This document shows, one piece after another, positions 43,624 to 51,666 of a stretch of 64,000 nucleotides of DNA (positions are counted from its first letter, which is position 1; the number at the start of each line of letters is the position of its first letter). Under the pieces are notes generated by a model, which made no database searches, had not been told where the DNA came from, and was given only the letters and a program-made list of their open reading frames with translations. Location of the stretch: assembly GCA_017622845.1 (NCBI GenBank), contig JAGAQJ010000054.1, positions 1-64,000 of the forward strand, given 5' to 3'. Source of the DNA: Lachnospiraceae bacterium. GTDB lineage: Bacteria > Bacillota > Clostridia > Lachnospirales > Lachnospiraceae. The position numbers and the translations under genes were made by a program.

Positions 43624-44457
43624 CTAATAATTGCATATAATTACTTCTTCTCCAACTCGGTTAGAAGCATCTGAATTAATCATTCTCTTTACGCTTACAA
43701 TATCCATTTTGTAGCCTTTATTGCCATATAACTCATTTATCAACTCTGTATTATGATTGGTGAGCATACAATAACAACCTCTGGCTGTCAATTCATCATA
43801 AAGCTTTGCTAATCGCTTGTGACTTTCTATATCAAATCCCTCTTTTGTGTATGACTCAAATGAGGTAGGATTCAATGGGGCATATGGGCTGTCTATAAAT
43901 ACAAAATCGCCATTCTTTGCATCCTTACAAGCCAGTTCAAAATCACCATCTATAATGGTTACCCCCTGCAGGTACTTTGAAGCAGCCATAATAACCGCAT
44001 CATCAACTGAAGCCCTGCGACTATTGTTATATGGAACATTAAATAATCCCTTGCCATTTACACGATACAAGCCATTAAAACAATGCTTATTAATAAATAC
44101 AAACAATGCTGCCAACTCTACATCATATTCTGACTTCATAAGCTTATCATTGTAATGTTCTCTGATAGAATAATAATATTCTTTACCATCTTCCCACATT
44201 TCCTTATCCAGCCTGTTAACTGCTTTCAAAAATGCATCTGGCTCATCACATATCTTTCTGTATGTATTAATCAATGCTTTATTTATATCGTTAATCAGAG
44301 CATTTTTAGGCAATAGTTCAAATATTACAGCACCACCACCTACAAATGGCTCATAATAATCATTGTATTTTTCAGGCATTCTTTCTCTTATCTGTGGAAT
44401 AAGCTGACGTTTTCCTCCAGCCCACTTCACAAATGGAGCAATACTTGAATTACTCAT
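43624..44457 (-). CDS. dpnM: Dam/DpnM-type GATC adenine methyltransferase
   Basis: The 277-residue alpha-class methyltransferase has SAM motif PFVKWAGGKRQL near residue 8, YYEPFVGGGAVIFEL, and FIDSPYAPLNPTSFESY near residue 193 in the position of the usual DPPY catalytic motif. The DSPY form is a departure that may lower activity or be a tolerated variant. The enzyme should make G(m6A)TC. It heads the three-gene DpnII-like set. Confidence 0.9.
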   Translation of the reverse strand: MSNSSIAPFVKWAGGKRQLIPQIRERMPEKYNDYYEPFVGGGAVIFELLPKNALINDINKALINTYRKICDEPDAFLKAVNRLDKEMWEDGKEYYYSIREHYNDKLMKSEYDVELAALFVFINKHCFNGLYRVNGKGLFNVPYNNSRRASVDDAVIMAASKYLQGVTIIDGDFELACKDAKNGDFVFIDSPYAPLNPTSFESYTKEGFDIESHKRLAKLYDELTARGCYCMLTNHNTELINELYGNKGYKMDIVSVKRMINSDASNRVGEEVIICNY

Positions 44458-44561
44458 TTTAATTCCTCTTCTCTAGTCACTAAGTGACAACCTTTTATAG
44501 ATTTATTATACTTGCAAACATAGAAAATAACAATTAAAACTTTCACTCCATGTGAATCCCA

Positions 44562-45291
44562 TTACTTTTCAAATACAAACACATACTCATGTGCAAGAAG
44601 TAAAAAATTATTTTTCTGTTTTTCCCAATAATCAGTAGATTTACAGTTATGCTGCTCTTTTATGATTATTTCTTTATTAGTAAATCCAGTCCTCAAAAAA
44701 CATTCCATCATACGAAATCCTAATGGAATTACTTTTCCGCCTTTTCTTACATCACCAATCATGACGGCACACATCTTTCCTTTTTTCAAGACACGATATG
44801 CTTCATTCGCTACCTTATCCATCTCTTCTAAAAATTGCTCTGCTCCAAGCCTTGAAATGTCTCCTTCTATGTCTTTACTGTATTTGATAATATCAGCATA
44901 TGGTGGATGAGTACAGATAAAGTCAATATGACTGTCTTTAATAAAATGCAAATCTGTAGCATTTCCATTTCGTGTAAAAATTTTTGAATTTGTATCACAT
45001 TGGAATTGTAAATTTGTTTCAGAAATCGAAACAGATTGCGGATTGATATCTACACCTACCGCATTACGACCTAGCAGTTTTGTCTCAACTAATGTGGTTC
45101 CACTACCCATAAATTGATCTAAGATCCAGTCACCTGGTTTAGAATAACGAAGTATCAGATTTCTTGGTACATATGGAGACCAATTCCCTCGATACTTTCC
45201 TGAATGCGTTGCCCAACTTCCCCTATCTGGAAACGACCAGATTGTTGTTGGTTCAATCTTAAAATTATTTGGTTGTAAATTTATAAGCCAT
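44562..45291 (-). pseudogene. Second DNA methyltransferase gene with a 5' frameshift
   Basis: A methyltransferase reading frame (SAM motif LDQFMGSGTTLVE, catalytic motif THPPYADII) continues upstream of its first in-frame ATG through PTTIWSFPDRGSWATHSGKY, a family motif, to 45300 without a start codon. An ATG with AAGGGGG lies at 45291 in another frame. Removing one A from the AAATTT at 45277-45282 would give MAYNLQPNNFKIEPTTIW... and restore the gene. So a single-base insertion (or sequencing error) separates start from body. The motif order suggests an N6-adenine or N4-cytosine enzyme. It is divergent from the controller gene. Confidence 0.7.
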
Positions 45292-45360
45292 ACCCCCTTC
45301 TTTTTATGTTGATTTATATATTGTAACTCAATTTCTTATAAAAATCCATAGCATTCTTCT

Positions 45361-45420
45361 TTCACTATAAGTGAATTTATATATTATTTACCTCATGAGA
45401 TAATATTCACAAATAGTGAA
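45361..45420. promoter_or_regulatory. Paired controller-protein operators
   Basis: Two perfect dyads, TTCAC-TATAA-GTGAA (45361-45375) and TTCAC-AAATA-GTGAA (45406-45420), are centred 45 bp apart between the divergent methyltransferase and XRE controller genes. The second ends 13 bases before the controller start. This is the layout of C-boxes in controller-regulated restriction systems. Confidence 0.8.
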
Positions 45421-45433
45421 AGAGGTCTTTGAT

Positions 45434-45676
45434 ATGCGTTTTGAAAATGACACAACCTTATATCGTATTATAGGCACAAATATAAAACATTATAGACAGC
45501 AAGCTAAATTAACACAGGTGCAGCTTGCAGAAAAGGCTCAAATCAGTATCAGCTATCTTTCCAAAATTGAAGCTTCTGGTTGTGATAAGAGTCTTTCTAT
45601 ATCTGTACTTAATCAGCTTGCCAATGTACTTAATGTTGAAATCTATGACTTTTTTAAGGAGGTAAATATACAATGA
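45434..45676 (+). CDS. XRE regulator, probable restriction-modification controller
   Basis: An 80-residue helix-turn-helix protein (KLTQVQLAEKAQISISYLSK, residues 25-44) has the size and layout of controller (C) proteins of type II restriction systems. AGAGGT supports the ATG, although a GTG six codons earlier is in frame. Its gene overlaps the next by four bases and sits beside two perfect palindromes. C proteins activate their own operon and so delay endonuclease synthesis until DNA is methylated. Confidence 0.82.
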   Translation: MRFENDTTLYRIIGTNIKHYRQQAKLTQVQLAEKAQISISYLSKIEASGCDKSLSISVLNQLANVLNVEIYDFFKEVNIQ

Positions 45677-46284
45677 CTTACGATGAAATGCTGCATTTCG
45701 TTTTAGAACTCCCATTTGATACAATGACAGAAGTATACAATAACAGTGAACAGTCCATACTCATTTTTCGTCCCAGCACACTGTCTGAGCGTTTCAAAAA
45801 CTACGATGTAAATACAAATTTCCAAATTTTTCTTAAAATAGCAAATGATAAGCCATTCCGGCCAAATCATCTTCGATTGCTTATTGATCTAAAGCTTCGG
45901 GTCAGAGAACTTCCTCAATACAAAGAAGACCTTTTGGCTGCTTTTGATAAGATATTTTTTGGTGATGAACCATTAGAAGCTATCCTTCCTCTCACCCATA
46001 TTCATTTTACACAATATATTAATCCCATCGATATCACAGCAATTCTTGCCCAATTGTTCATAATTGAACAAAATATTGGATATGGATATAAAAGTACTTT
46101 TAATCCACCATCTCTATACATTCATGGCTGGATACGTACTTTCATCGCCTCAAACCAAGAAATCGACCAAATCGTATATCGAATTTGCAGAAACACTCCG
46201 CCTGCTGTTAAATACACATGTCAAGATAATAAAAATCATCCTAAATACAATCCTAATGCCCAATTATTATGGTACCTCAATTAG
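45673..46284 (+). CDS. Unknown protein coupled to the controller gene; candidate restriction enzyme
   Basis: The 203-residue, AT-rich gene begins inside the controller stop (ATGA), so the two are translationally coupled. The sequence has mixed alpha/beta character with HLRLLIDLKLRV near residue 75 and a C-terminal CQDNKNHPKYNPNAQ that could hold a metal-binding motif. No family is recognised. In PvuII-like systems the gene in this position is the endonuclease, and the methyltransferase is divergent, as here. That makes a restriction enzyme plausible but unproven. Confidence 0.75.
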   Translation: MTYDEMLHFVLELPFDTMTEVYNNSEQSILIFRPSTLSERFKNYDVNTNFQIFLKIANDKPFRPNHLRLLIDLKLRVRELPQYKEDLLAAFDKIFFGDEPLEAILPLTHIHFTQYINPIDITAILAQLFIIEQNIGYGYKSTFNPPSLYIHGWIRTFIASNQEIDQIVYRICRNTPPAVKYTCQDNKNHPKYNPNAQLLWYLN

Positions 46285-46287
46285 AAC

Positions 46288-46324
46288 TGTAGCAAGCTGT
46301 CAATATACTATGACAGCTTGCTAT
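46288..46324 (+). terminator. Terminator after the controller operon
   Basis: Perfect arms AGCAAGCTGTCA and TGACAGCTTGCT with an eight-base loop, followed by ATTATTTC. It starts a few bases past the stop codon. Confidence 0.8.
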
Positions 46325-46355
46325 TATTTCACCTTGTCTTATTCAGCTTTGCCCC

Positions 46356-47216
46356 TTGCTTCTGTCCTATCTCAACTTTGATTTTAAGGACATGTTGACA
46401 TTCGGCATATTCCTTTTAGCATTGCTTACATTCGTTTTTACGTTTTGTAAGTACAATGCTTCATACAAGCTATGTGAAATGTTGTATTCCATGCGGTTCA
46501 ACGATATAAGGAAAAGTCATTTACAGGGCATTGTTGATAATTGTGGCAAAAACTATCCAACACTGCGGAAATTAAAAGTTCTTTTCACCGTCATGTATAA
46601 ATTTGCTTTGGAGAATGACATCTGCTCAAAGGATTACTCCCAGTATGTTGACATTATCCAGTACAAAGACCAAAACCCAAACGCATACAACAGAAAGCCT
46701 TTCAGTTCTGCGGAAATTGAAACTGTTTGGAAGTGGAAGGACACCAACGAATATATCAGCGTTATCCTGATGCTGATATACTGCGGTTGCAGAATAGGTG
46801 AACTGCTTGACCTGAAAAAAGAAAATGTGAACCTAAATGAACGGTGGTTTGACATAACTGCATCAAAGACAGAATCAGGCATCAGGAAAACACCCATTTC
46901 AAAGAAGGTGCTGCCCTTCTTTGAATACTGGTACAACAAAAACGATTGCGAATATCTTTTATCCACTCCTGATGCAAAGCACTTTGTATATCACAATTAT
47001 TATGATTCCTATTGGAAACCCTTTGTTGACCAAATGGGGATGCCAAATCACCGACCACATGACACCCGACACACCTGTGTTTCTCTTCTGACCGCTGCCG
47101 GAGTGGACGACAAAATCATCAAAAAAATTGTTGGTCATAAAGGGCAGTCAGTAACAGAAACCGTCTACACCCATTTTGAAATTCAGCAGTTGATTGATGC
47201 CATTGACCTGATATAA
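46356..47216 (+). pseudogene. Tyrosine recombinase, N-terminally truncated
   Basis: From about YNASYKLCEMLYSM to the end the protein matches the complete integrase at 56890-58086 closely and keeps the catalytic residues Arg (CGCRIGELLDL), HDTRHT and GHKGQSVTETVYTHF with Tyr. The zinc-ribbon and arm-binding parts (about 150 residues) are absent, and the first 30 residues are a nonsensical hydrophobic run, so this is a degraded integrase. It ends 156 bases from the left attachment repeat, which fits an older element at the same rpsI site. Confidence 0.8.
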
Positions 47217-47220
47217 AAAC

Positions 47221-47246
47221 AACCCCCGGTAACAATACCGGGGGTA
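47221..47246. terminator. Strong terminator after the truncated integrase
   Basis: Perfect arms CCCCCGGTA and TACCGGGGG with a four-base loop; a T-run (CTTTTTTG) follows within 15 bases on the plus strand, and TTGTTTTTA directly on the minus strand. Confidence 0.88.
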
Positions 47247-47372
47247 AAATTCTGCTTTTTTGTGTAAGCAACCTGTAAGCAACTTGTATATTTCCGCATA
47301 TCGTCTAAGCAAGTCGCACAAGGCTTTTAACACTGAACTTTCAATGTTTTTGCAATATATGAAATGCAATTT

Positions 47373-47391
47373 ATTATCTCTTTGAAAACTG
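47373..47391. repeat. Left attachment site (attL) of the rpsI element
   Basis: The sequence ATTATCTCTTTGA-A-AACTG repeats the end of rpsI with one synonymous difference; read leftward it still encodes QFSKR-stop. It marks the outer boundary of the 12.7-kb element and is also next to the older truncated integrase. Confidence 0.85.
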
Positions 47392-47426
47392 TGTACCCTT
47401 GAAAATAAAGGCTTTTCGGCTATATA

Positions 47427-47437
47427 TGGTGTTACAA
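47427..47437 (+). repeat. Single arm-type repeat near attL
   Basis: TGGTGTTACAA matches the three tandem 11-bp repeats near the right end (59972-60004), so it is a likely integrase arm-binding site. Confidence 0.45.
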
Positions 47438-47466
47438 TAGAGTTACGATTTACATTTAACCGCTAT

Positions 47467-48399
47467 TTACAGACACTTTCTTTTTCTCTGTTCAAGCATA
47501 ATTTCTACCTGTCTTTTATGTTTTTCATACTCTGCCTGTAATTCTGCCCTGCGTAAAGCGATATACTCCACCGTAGAAGTAAACCCATGCTCATTGAATT
47601 TATTCATACTGTTTCTGTATGCCCCGGTTTCCACAATATCAAATTTTTCCAATAATTCACGCTTTGCCTTGCCTATCCGTAACCGCCGCAGTCCTTTTTC
47701 CTTTATCTGGCGTATTCTGTCTATGGTTACGCCCTGTTCTCTGGCTACTGCTGCCATTGTCCGATTATTTATGAATATCTCTCTTATTATGCTGTTCTCT
47801 CTATCACTTGTAAAGCGTTCAACAATGCCCCATAATTGGCTTGTAGAGTGTTCGGCATATATTTTATCTATTGTCATCTTCAAGGCTAAAATCGGCTTGT
47901 ATGGTATCGGCAAGTGTCAAACTGTTATCATCTACTAAAGGGTGTCTAAACTGGCTACCCCCTGCATCTGTATTCTCAATTCCGGCAGCAGTCCTACCGA
48001 TACACGCATTTTATCAGCTATTTCATTGTCGGTCGGCACTTTGCCTAATTCCTGCTCCAACTCCTGTACGGTTTTCTTGTAACGTGCTATCTTCTGCCTT
48101 ATATGACTCGGTATTCGCACCATAGAGCCACATTTTTCAAGATACCTCTGTACTGACTGCCTTATCCAATATTCCGCATAGGTCATAAACCGTACATTTT
48201 CAGACGTTTCATAATGCTGTACCGCTTCCCATAATCCGAAGTAGGCTTCCTGTAATAAATCCTCCATAGGCTCATAGGCGGCATATGGCTTTATAAATTT
48301 CTTAATCAATGGCAGATTGCTTTCTTCATACAGTAATTGCATATAATCCGTTACAGAATAACCGTTCCTAATTTCAGAAACAATTTGCTCATTCGTCAT
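47467..48399 (-). pseudogene. Sigma-70-like factor gene split by two frameshifts
   Basis: The first part (48399-47935) encodes sigma regions 2 and 3 (YEPMEDLLQEAYFGLWEA, FMTYAEYWIRQSVQRYLEK, IPSHIRQKIARYKK). It runs out at a stop where LVDDNSLTLADTIQADFSLEDD continues in the -1 frame, then MTIDKIYAEH...GVTIDRIRQIKEKGLRRLR (region 4) in the third frame down to 47467. Loss of one C near 47941 and two bases near 47872 would explain it. Either the gene is dead or two separate proteins are made. It lies at the left end of the element. Confidence 0.75.
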
Positions 48400-48490
48400 T
48401 GCAATGCACCTACCCCTTTGCTATAATTTGAGTAGACGCAGGATATAAAGAGAAGTCAGCCCACAAAAGCAACGACTTCTCTTTTATTTT
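48399..48490 (+). ncRNA. Possible short RNA with its own promoter and terminator
   Basis: TTGCAA (48399-48404) and TATAAT (48422-48427) are 17 bases apart. Some 20 bases later a perfect 9-bp hairpin (AGAGAAGTC/GACTTCTCT, 48449-48482) is followed by TTTATTTT. A transcript of about 55 bases, start near 48434, would result. The hairpin could instead be a terminator for leftward transcription. The rest of 48400-48682 holds no gene. Confidence 0.4.
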
Positions 48491-48640
48491 ATCACAAAAC
48501 CGCCTTTTTGCATATTTTAAAAATATTTCAGAATGGCAGCAGGACTAAGCCTTTTTGAAAATGCTCGGCAAGAAAAGGCACTAACTACCCCTATGTGGCG
48601 TTTCCTTATAAGACCCCCACGGCATAGTATTTAGGGCAAA

Positions 48641-48673
48641 ACAAAAGGCAGCAGTCCATTATGAACCCTGCCT
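48641..48673 (-). terminator. Terminator of the serine recombinase gene
   Basis: On the minus strand GGCAG...CTGCTGCC forms a short stem directly followed by TTTTGTTTT, about ten bases after the recombinase stop. Confidence 0.65.
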
Positions 48674-48682
48674 AAACAACTC

Positions 48683-49387
48683 TTATTCTTCTTTCAATTC
48701 TTTCTTGTATTTGTAGTATGTTCCTTTTGATGTGTTATGCAAATATTCTCTCAATATCTTAGCATCTGAATACTTGCCGTCAAAATCCTTTGATAAATCC
48801 TTTATAGTCTGTTTTATATGCTCCACTTTATCTGTCTTTATATTACAACTTCCTTCCGGTCTGCCCTGCTTCTTACTTGATGTAGCTTTGCCCTCCGTTA
48901 CCCTCTTAATTAGGAACTGCCTCTCATGCTCTGCCTGTTCAAATGCAAGCCGGATATTATCTTTCAAGTTTTCCTGCTCAAACTCTGCCACAAGTTCTAG
49001 TATTCCATTTATGAGGTTGTCCATTTTCTTATTACTGGATGATACTTTCTCTATATGCTTTTGTGTCCGGCGTTTGTATTCGTCTGTATCTATATGACGC
49101 TCTTTCAGAAAGACAAGGGAAATGCCCTTGCTCATAAGTTCCATATATAGAGAAAAACCCTCATCAGCATTTCTTGACATTCTACTGACTTCATCAAATA
49201 TTATTGTATCTCCCGACTTTACCTTATTAAGTAATTTCTTAAACTCTGCCCTGTTATCTATGTCTTTGCCAGATTGCTTTTCGGATATGATTATTGCATC
49301 TCCATTGAATCCAATAATATTGTTTATCTGCCTTTCTACTTTCTGTTGGATTGTAGAAACTCTTACATAACCATATATTTTACACAT
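48683..49387 (-). CDS. Small serine recombinase (resolvase/invertase family)
   Basis: The 234-residue protein starts KIYGYVRVSTIQQKVERQ with the catalytic Ser near residue 9. It keeps the family Arg residues in IFDEVSRMSRNADEG near residue 65 and the long E helix (residues 110-150), and ends in a helix-turn-helix (DAKILREYLHNTSKGTYYKY). The start MCKIYG follows GAGGG. Within the island it might resolve dimers or invert a segment; no inverted recombination sites were found. The main integration enzyme is the tyrosine recombinase at 56890. Confidence 0.9.
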   Translation of the reverse strand: MCKIYGYVRVSTIQQKVERQINNIIGFNGDAIIISEKQSGKDIDNRAEFKKLLNKVKSGDTIIFDEVSRMSRNADEGFSLYMELMSKGISLVFLKERHIDTDEYKRRTQKHIEKVSSSNKKMDNLINGILELVAEFEQENLKDNIRLAFEQAEHERQFLIKRVTEGKATSSKKQGRPEGSCNIKTDKVEHIKQTIKDLSKDFDGKYSDAKILREYLHNTSKGTYYKYKKELKEE

Positions 49388-49566
49388 AATCAATGCCCTC
49401 TTTTCCTTAGAATAGTTCAAAAATAATTATAAATAAATCTATACTAAAATTATACTTGCTGTTGCTGTTATTGTCAAGGGAAAATGGTATAATTTAATCA
49501 ATAATATTTTTATACTATTTTGAGGTAGGAGAAATGGAAAAATAACCTTGAAATGGAATCTTGGAA

Positions 49567-49595
49567 TTGTCACAAAAGAAAGAATATGATAGAAT
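49567..49595 (+). promoter_or_regulatory. Promoter of the type I toxin mRNA
   Basis: TTGTCA (49567-49572) and TAGAAT (49590-49595) are 17 bases apart, giving a leader of about 83 bases rich in short hairpins before the toxin start. Confidence 0.7.
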
Positions 49596-49685
49596 ATCGG
49601 AGAGGAACAATCGTGTTGCAAGGTGGTAGCCTCCCAAAACTTCATGCCCGGCTCGCCGGAGTACATAAGAAGGGAGGTGGCGCAA

Positions 49686-49802
49686 ATGACAGCTTTTGAA
49701 ATCATTTCGATTTTCATAGGTATATTGGCTTTGCTGATTGCCTTTGGTAGTTTTGTTATAGCGTTGCTTGCCTTTCTCGATAAGAGGAACAAGCGAAAAT
49801 AA
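49686..49802 (+). CDS. Holin-like type I toxin (TxpA-like), 38 residues
   Basis: The small protein begins MTAFEIISIFIGILALL, is a single membrane helix of about 25 residues, and ends in a basic tail DKRNKRK. This is the pattern of the putative holin-like toxin family (TxpA/BsrG type), which damages the membrane unless silenced by antisense RNA. A strong GGGAGGTG ribosome site lies seven bases upstream. A sigma-70 promoter precedes it, and a convergent antisense promoter lies 3'. Confidence 0.85.
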   Translation: MTAFEIISIFIGILALLIAFGSFVIALLAFLDKRNKRK

Positions 49803-49892
49803 ATAAGCCTACCTTGTTACTTGGTGGTACAGGTAGGCTTATATAGTCGTCTGGAGGTCAACCACTTTGTGGGCGGTTGTTTCCTCTTTTGT
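49794..49892 (-). ncRNA. Antisense RNA antitoxin (RatA-like)
   Basis: On the minus strand TTGAAT (49922-49927) and an extended -10 TGC-TATATT (49899-49904) are 17 bases apart, placing the start near 49892. The transcript would run into the 3' end of the toxin gene and stop at a hairpin (ATAAGCCTACC/GGTAGGCTTAT, 49803-49842) followed by TTATTTTC. The overlap with the toxin mRNA 3' region is about 90 bases, as in TxpA/RatA. Confidence 0.7.
49859..49890 (+). terminator. Terminator of the toxin mRNA
   Basis: CAACC...GGTTG with a GC-rich inner part is followed by TTTCCTCTTTT. It lies beyond the antitoxin terminator so that toxin mRNA and antisense RNA overlap. Confidence 0.7.
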
Positions 49893-49939
49893 ATCTATAA
49901 TATAGCATACTCCCTGGATAAATTCAAGAATAAATTCCG

Positions 49940-50293
49940 TTAACGCAAACCGTTAGGAAAGTAATAGACTGCTGCCCTCCGTGGCTCTACAGGCTTAAAA
50001 TAATCATCGGGGTTCTCGCCAGCTTCTATCAATTCTTGCCGGTATTGTTCTATCCGCTGCATAAGTTCCTCCCTGCTCTCCCCGGTTATCGCCATCACAT
50101 CATCTAATGTAAAATATTCATGTTCTCCAAATGCAGAAGCAAGGCTCATTCTCAATCCGCTGTAAATTGCTTCTAATGACAAATCATAGTTCTGTATACC
50201 ATCATCTATAATTAGTTCTAATTCCGTTCTGGTAACACCGTATTTACCATAATTCGCAAGCAGATTATTTATGATAGTGTCAATTTTGTTCAT
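49940..50293 (-). CDS. Hypothetical protein of the island
   Basis: This 117-residue mostly helical protein begins MNKIDTIINNLLANYGKYGV and has a middle segment FTLDDVMAITGESREELMQRI that could be a winged-helix or helix-turn-helix element. The ribosome site GAGGGTAAGG supports the start. I know similar-looking short proteins in clostridial mobile elements but no function. It lies between the toxin locus and the long unknown gene. Confidence 0.7.
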   Translation of the reverse strand: MNKIDTIINNLLANYGKYGVTRTELELIIDDGIQNYDLSLEAIYSGLRMSLASAFGEHEYFTLDDVMAITGESREELMQRIEQYRQELIEAGENPDDYFKPVEPRRAAVYYFPNGLR

Positions 50294-50362
50294 TTTCCTT
50301 ACCCTCTTTCATAAGGCTAGTATGCGGGAAGCAGCAAGCCCCTGCACCTATGCCTGTAGTTA

Positions 50363-51433
50363 TTATTCTGTCACCTGTATTTCTTTGCTTGTTTTGCTAT
50401 TTTCAACATTTACTGCATATAACGCTTCTTTGTTCAGATAATCTGCAATCATGGGATTACTCTCGCTTTCTCTTTTTAGCATATTCATGTAATAAGAATT
50501 GTCTTTCAATGCGTCCGAAATCTCCGCAACTTCCGTTTCGCTCTTTGCAACTCTTGTCTTATCAAGCCATTTTCTAGCTTCTGAATAGTCCTTATAATCC
50601 CCATTCTTATATGCCTCAAACTCTGTTTCAATGCCTGCCCACCGCATAGCAGCAACCTCTACAGAGCCCTCATTCCTTGCCATTTCATAGAAAAATGCCT
50701 TTTTTAATTCCGGCGTTGTATTGCTCATAAGGTTTTGCAACGCAATTCCTTGTTCAATAATTGATAAGTTTTTCAGCCTTGAAAATGCACGTCTTGCCAC
50801 CTGTTCATCTTCCATTTCCGCATTTTCCCAACCATTAAGGAATGTTCGTTCGGCTCTCTGCAAAACACTATCACACAATAAGACCTCTGTTCGATAGTGA
50901 TGCTCCCCATTATAGCCAGATAAAAGGTCGTTCAACTGTGTTTCCAACTGCTCTAAAATATTAAGTTTTGTATGTAGGCTTGCAGAATTTTCAAACTGTG
51001 ACGGGTTTAAACCATTCTTTTCTGCCATGACCGCAAGAAATCTTGTCGGCCAGTATTCCCCATTCTTGGCAAATCGTGAACGCAAGATAGATAATTCTTC
51101 AGCAGACAGCGGCAAGTCTTTGACAGCGTTCAATTTCCCCATGACTTCGCTATCAATCTGCCTTACTCTGAAAATTTCATCTTGCCGCAAGTCCTCCACC
51201 GTTTCACTTACAAAATTTTTAACCGCCACACGTTCCTTATTAACCGCCGCTTCAAATTCTTCTTTTGCTTTTTTCTTTTCCTCAATGAAAAATGGCGTTC
51301 CCGGCTTGTAATTGTCCTTAATGGTTTTCATTTGTTCATTGTAGCGGTTCAAATGCTCCTTATACTTGCTCTTGTAAGTATCTCTTGCTACTGCCATAAT
51401 GTCGATTACACTTGAAATGTTTTTCTTACTCAT
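50363..51433 (-). CDS. Hypothetical helical protein of the island, possible capsid-size or packaging factor
   Basis: The 356-residue protein is rich in charged helices, with an N-terminal coiled coil (residues 10-90, many Lys and Glu) and no membrane segment. No enzyme motif is seen. Its place downstream of the small terminase gene, where satellites often encode proteins that redirect helper-phage assembly, makes a structural or packaging role possible, but this is only positional inference. The GACGAGGT ribosome site supports the start. Confidence 0.7.
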   Translation of the reverse strand: MSKKNISSVIDIMAVARDTYKSKYKEHLNRYNEQMKTIKDNYKPGTPFFIEEKKKAKEEFEAAVNKERVAVKNFVSETVEDLRQDEIFRVRQIDSEVMGKLNAVKDLPLSAEELSILRSRFAKNGEYWPTRFLAVMAEKNGLNPSQFENSASLHTKLNILEQLETQLNDLLSGYNGEHHYRTEVLLCDSVLQRAERTFLNGWENAEMEDEQVARRAFSRLKNLSIIEQGIALQNLMSNTTPELKKAFFYEMARNEGSVEVAAMRWAGIETEFEAYKNGDYKDYSEARKWLDKTRVAKSETEVAEISDALKDNSYYMNMLKRESESNPMIADYLNKEALYAVNVENSKTSKEIQVTE

Positions 51434-51504
51434 AATATGTTACCTCGTCTTTCTGCCCTTTAGAGCTATATATTATTTTAATAGTTACCGTTACAAGAAA
51501 CCGT

Positions 51505-51666
51505 CTATTTTCTGTATGCTCTCCTTTTCTGTTCTGCTTCCAATAGAGGTTTTAACCGTTTCGCCTTTAACCCAAAATAACGCAATGGACATTTCATATA
51601 CTCTTCTAATTCTTCATCTGTCAACATTTGAAAAAATTTTACTGCTATTTGTTGTTTATCAATCAT
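51505..51666 (-). CDS. Small basic protein overlapping the terminase gene
   Basis: A 53-residue protein (MIDKQQIAVKFFQMLTDEEL at its start) with a basic C-terminal half (KAKRLKPLL, EQKRRAYRK). Its ATG overlaps the small-terminase stop by eight bases and has GGGAGAAG upstream, strong signs of a real coupled gene. No family is recognised. Confidence 0.65.
   Translation of the reverse strand: MIDKQQIAVKFFQMLTDEELEEYMKCPLRYFGLKAKRLKPLLEAEQKRRAYRK

Noticed and set aside
47937..47945. CCCTTTA heptamer in the split sigma gene as a programmed -1 frameshift site
   Set aside because: The heptamer is not in the phase needed for X-XXY-YYZ slippage from the upstream frame, and a second, unrelated shift would still be required about 70 bases on. 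Simple deletions fit better.
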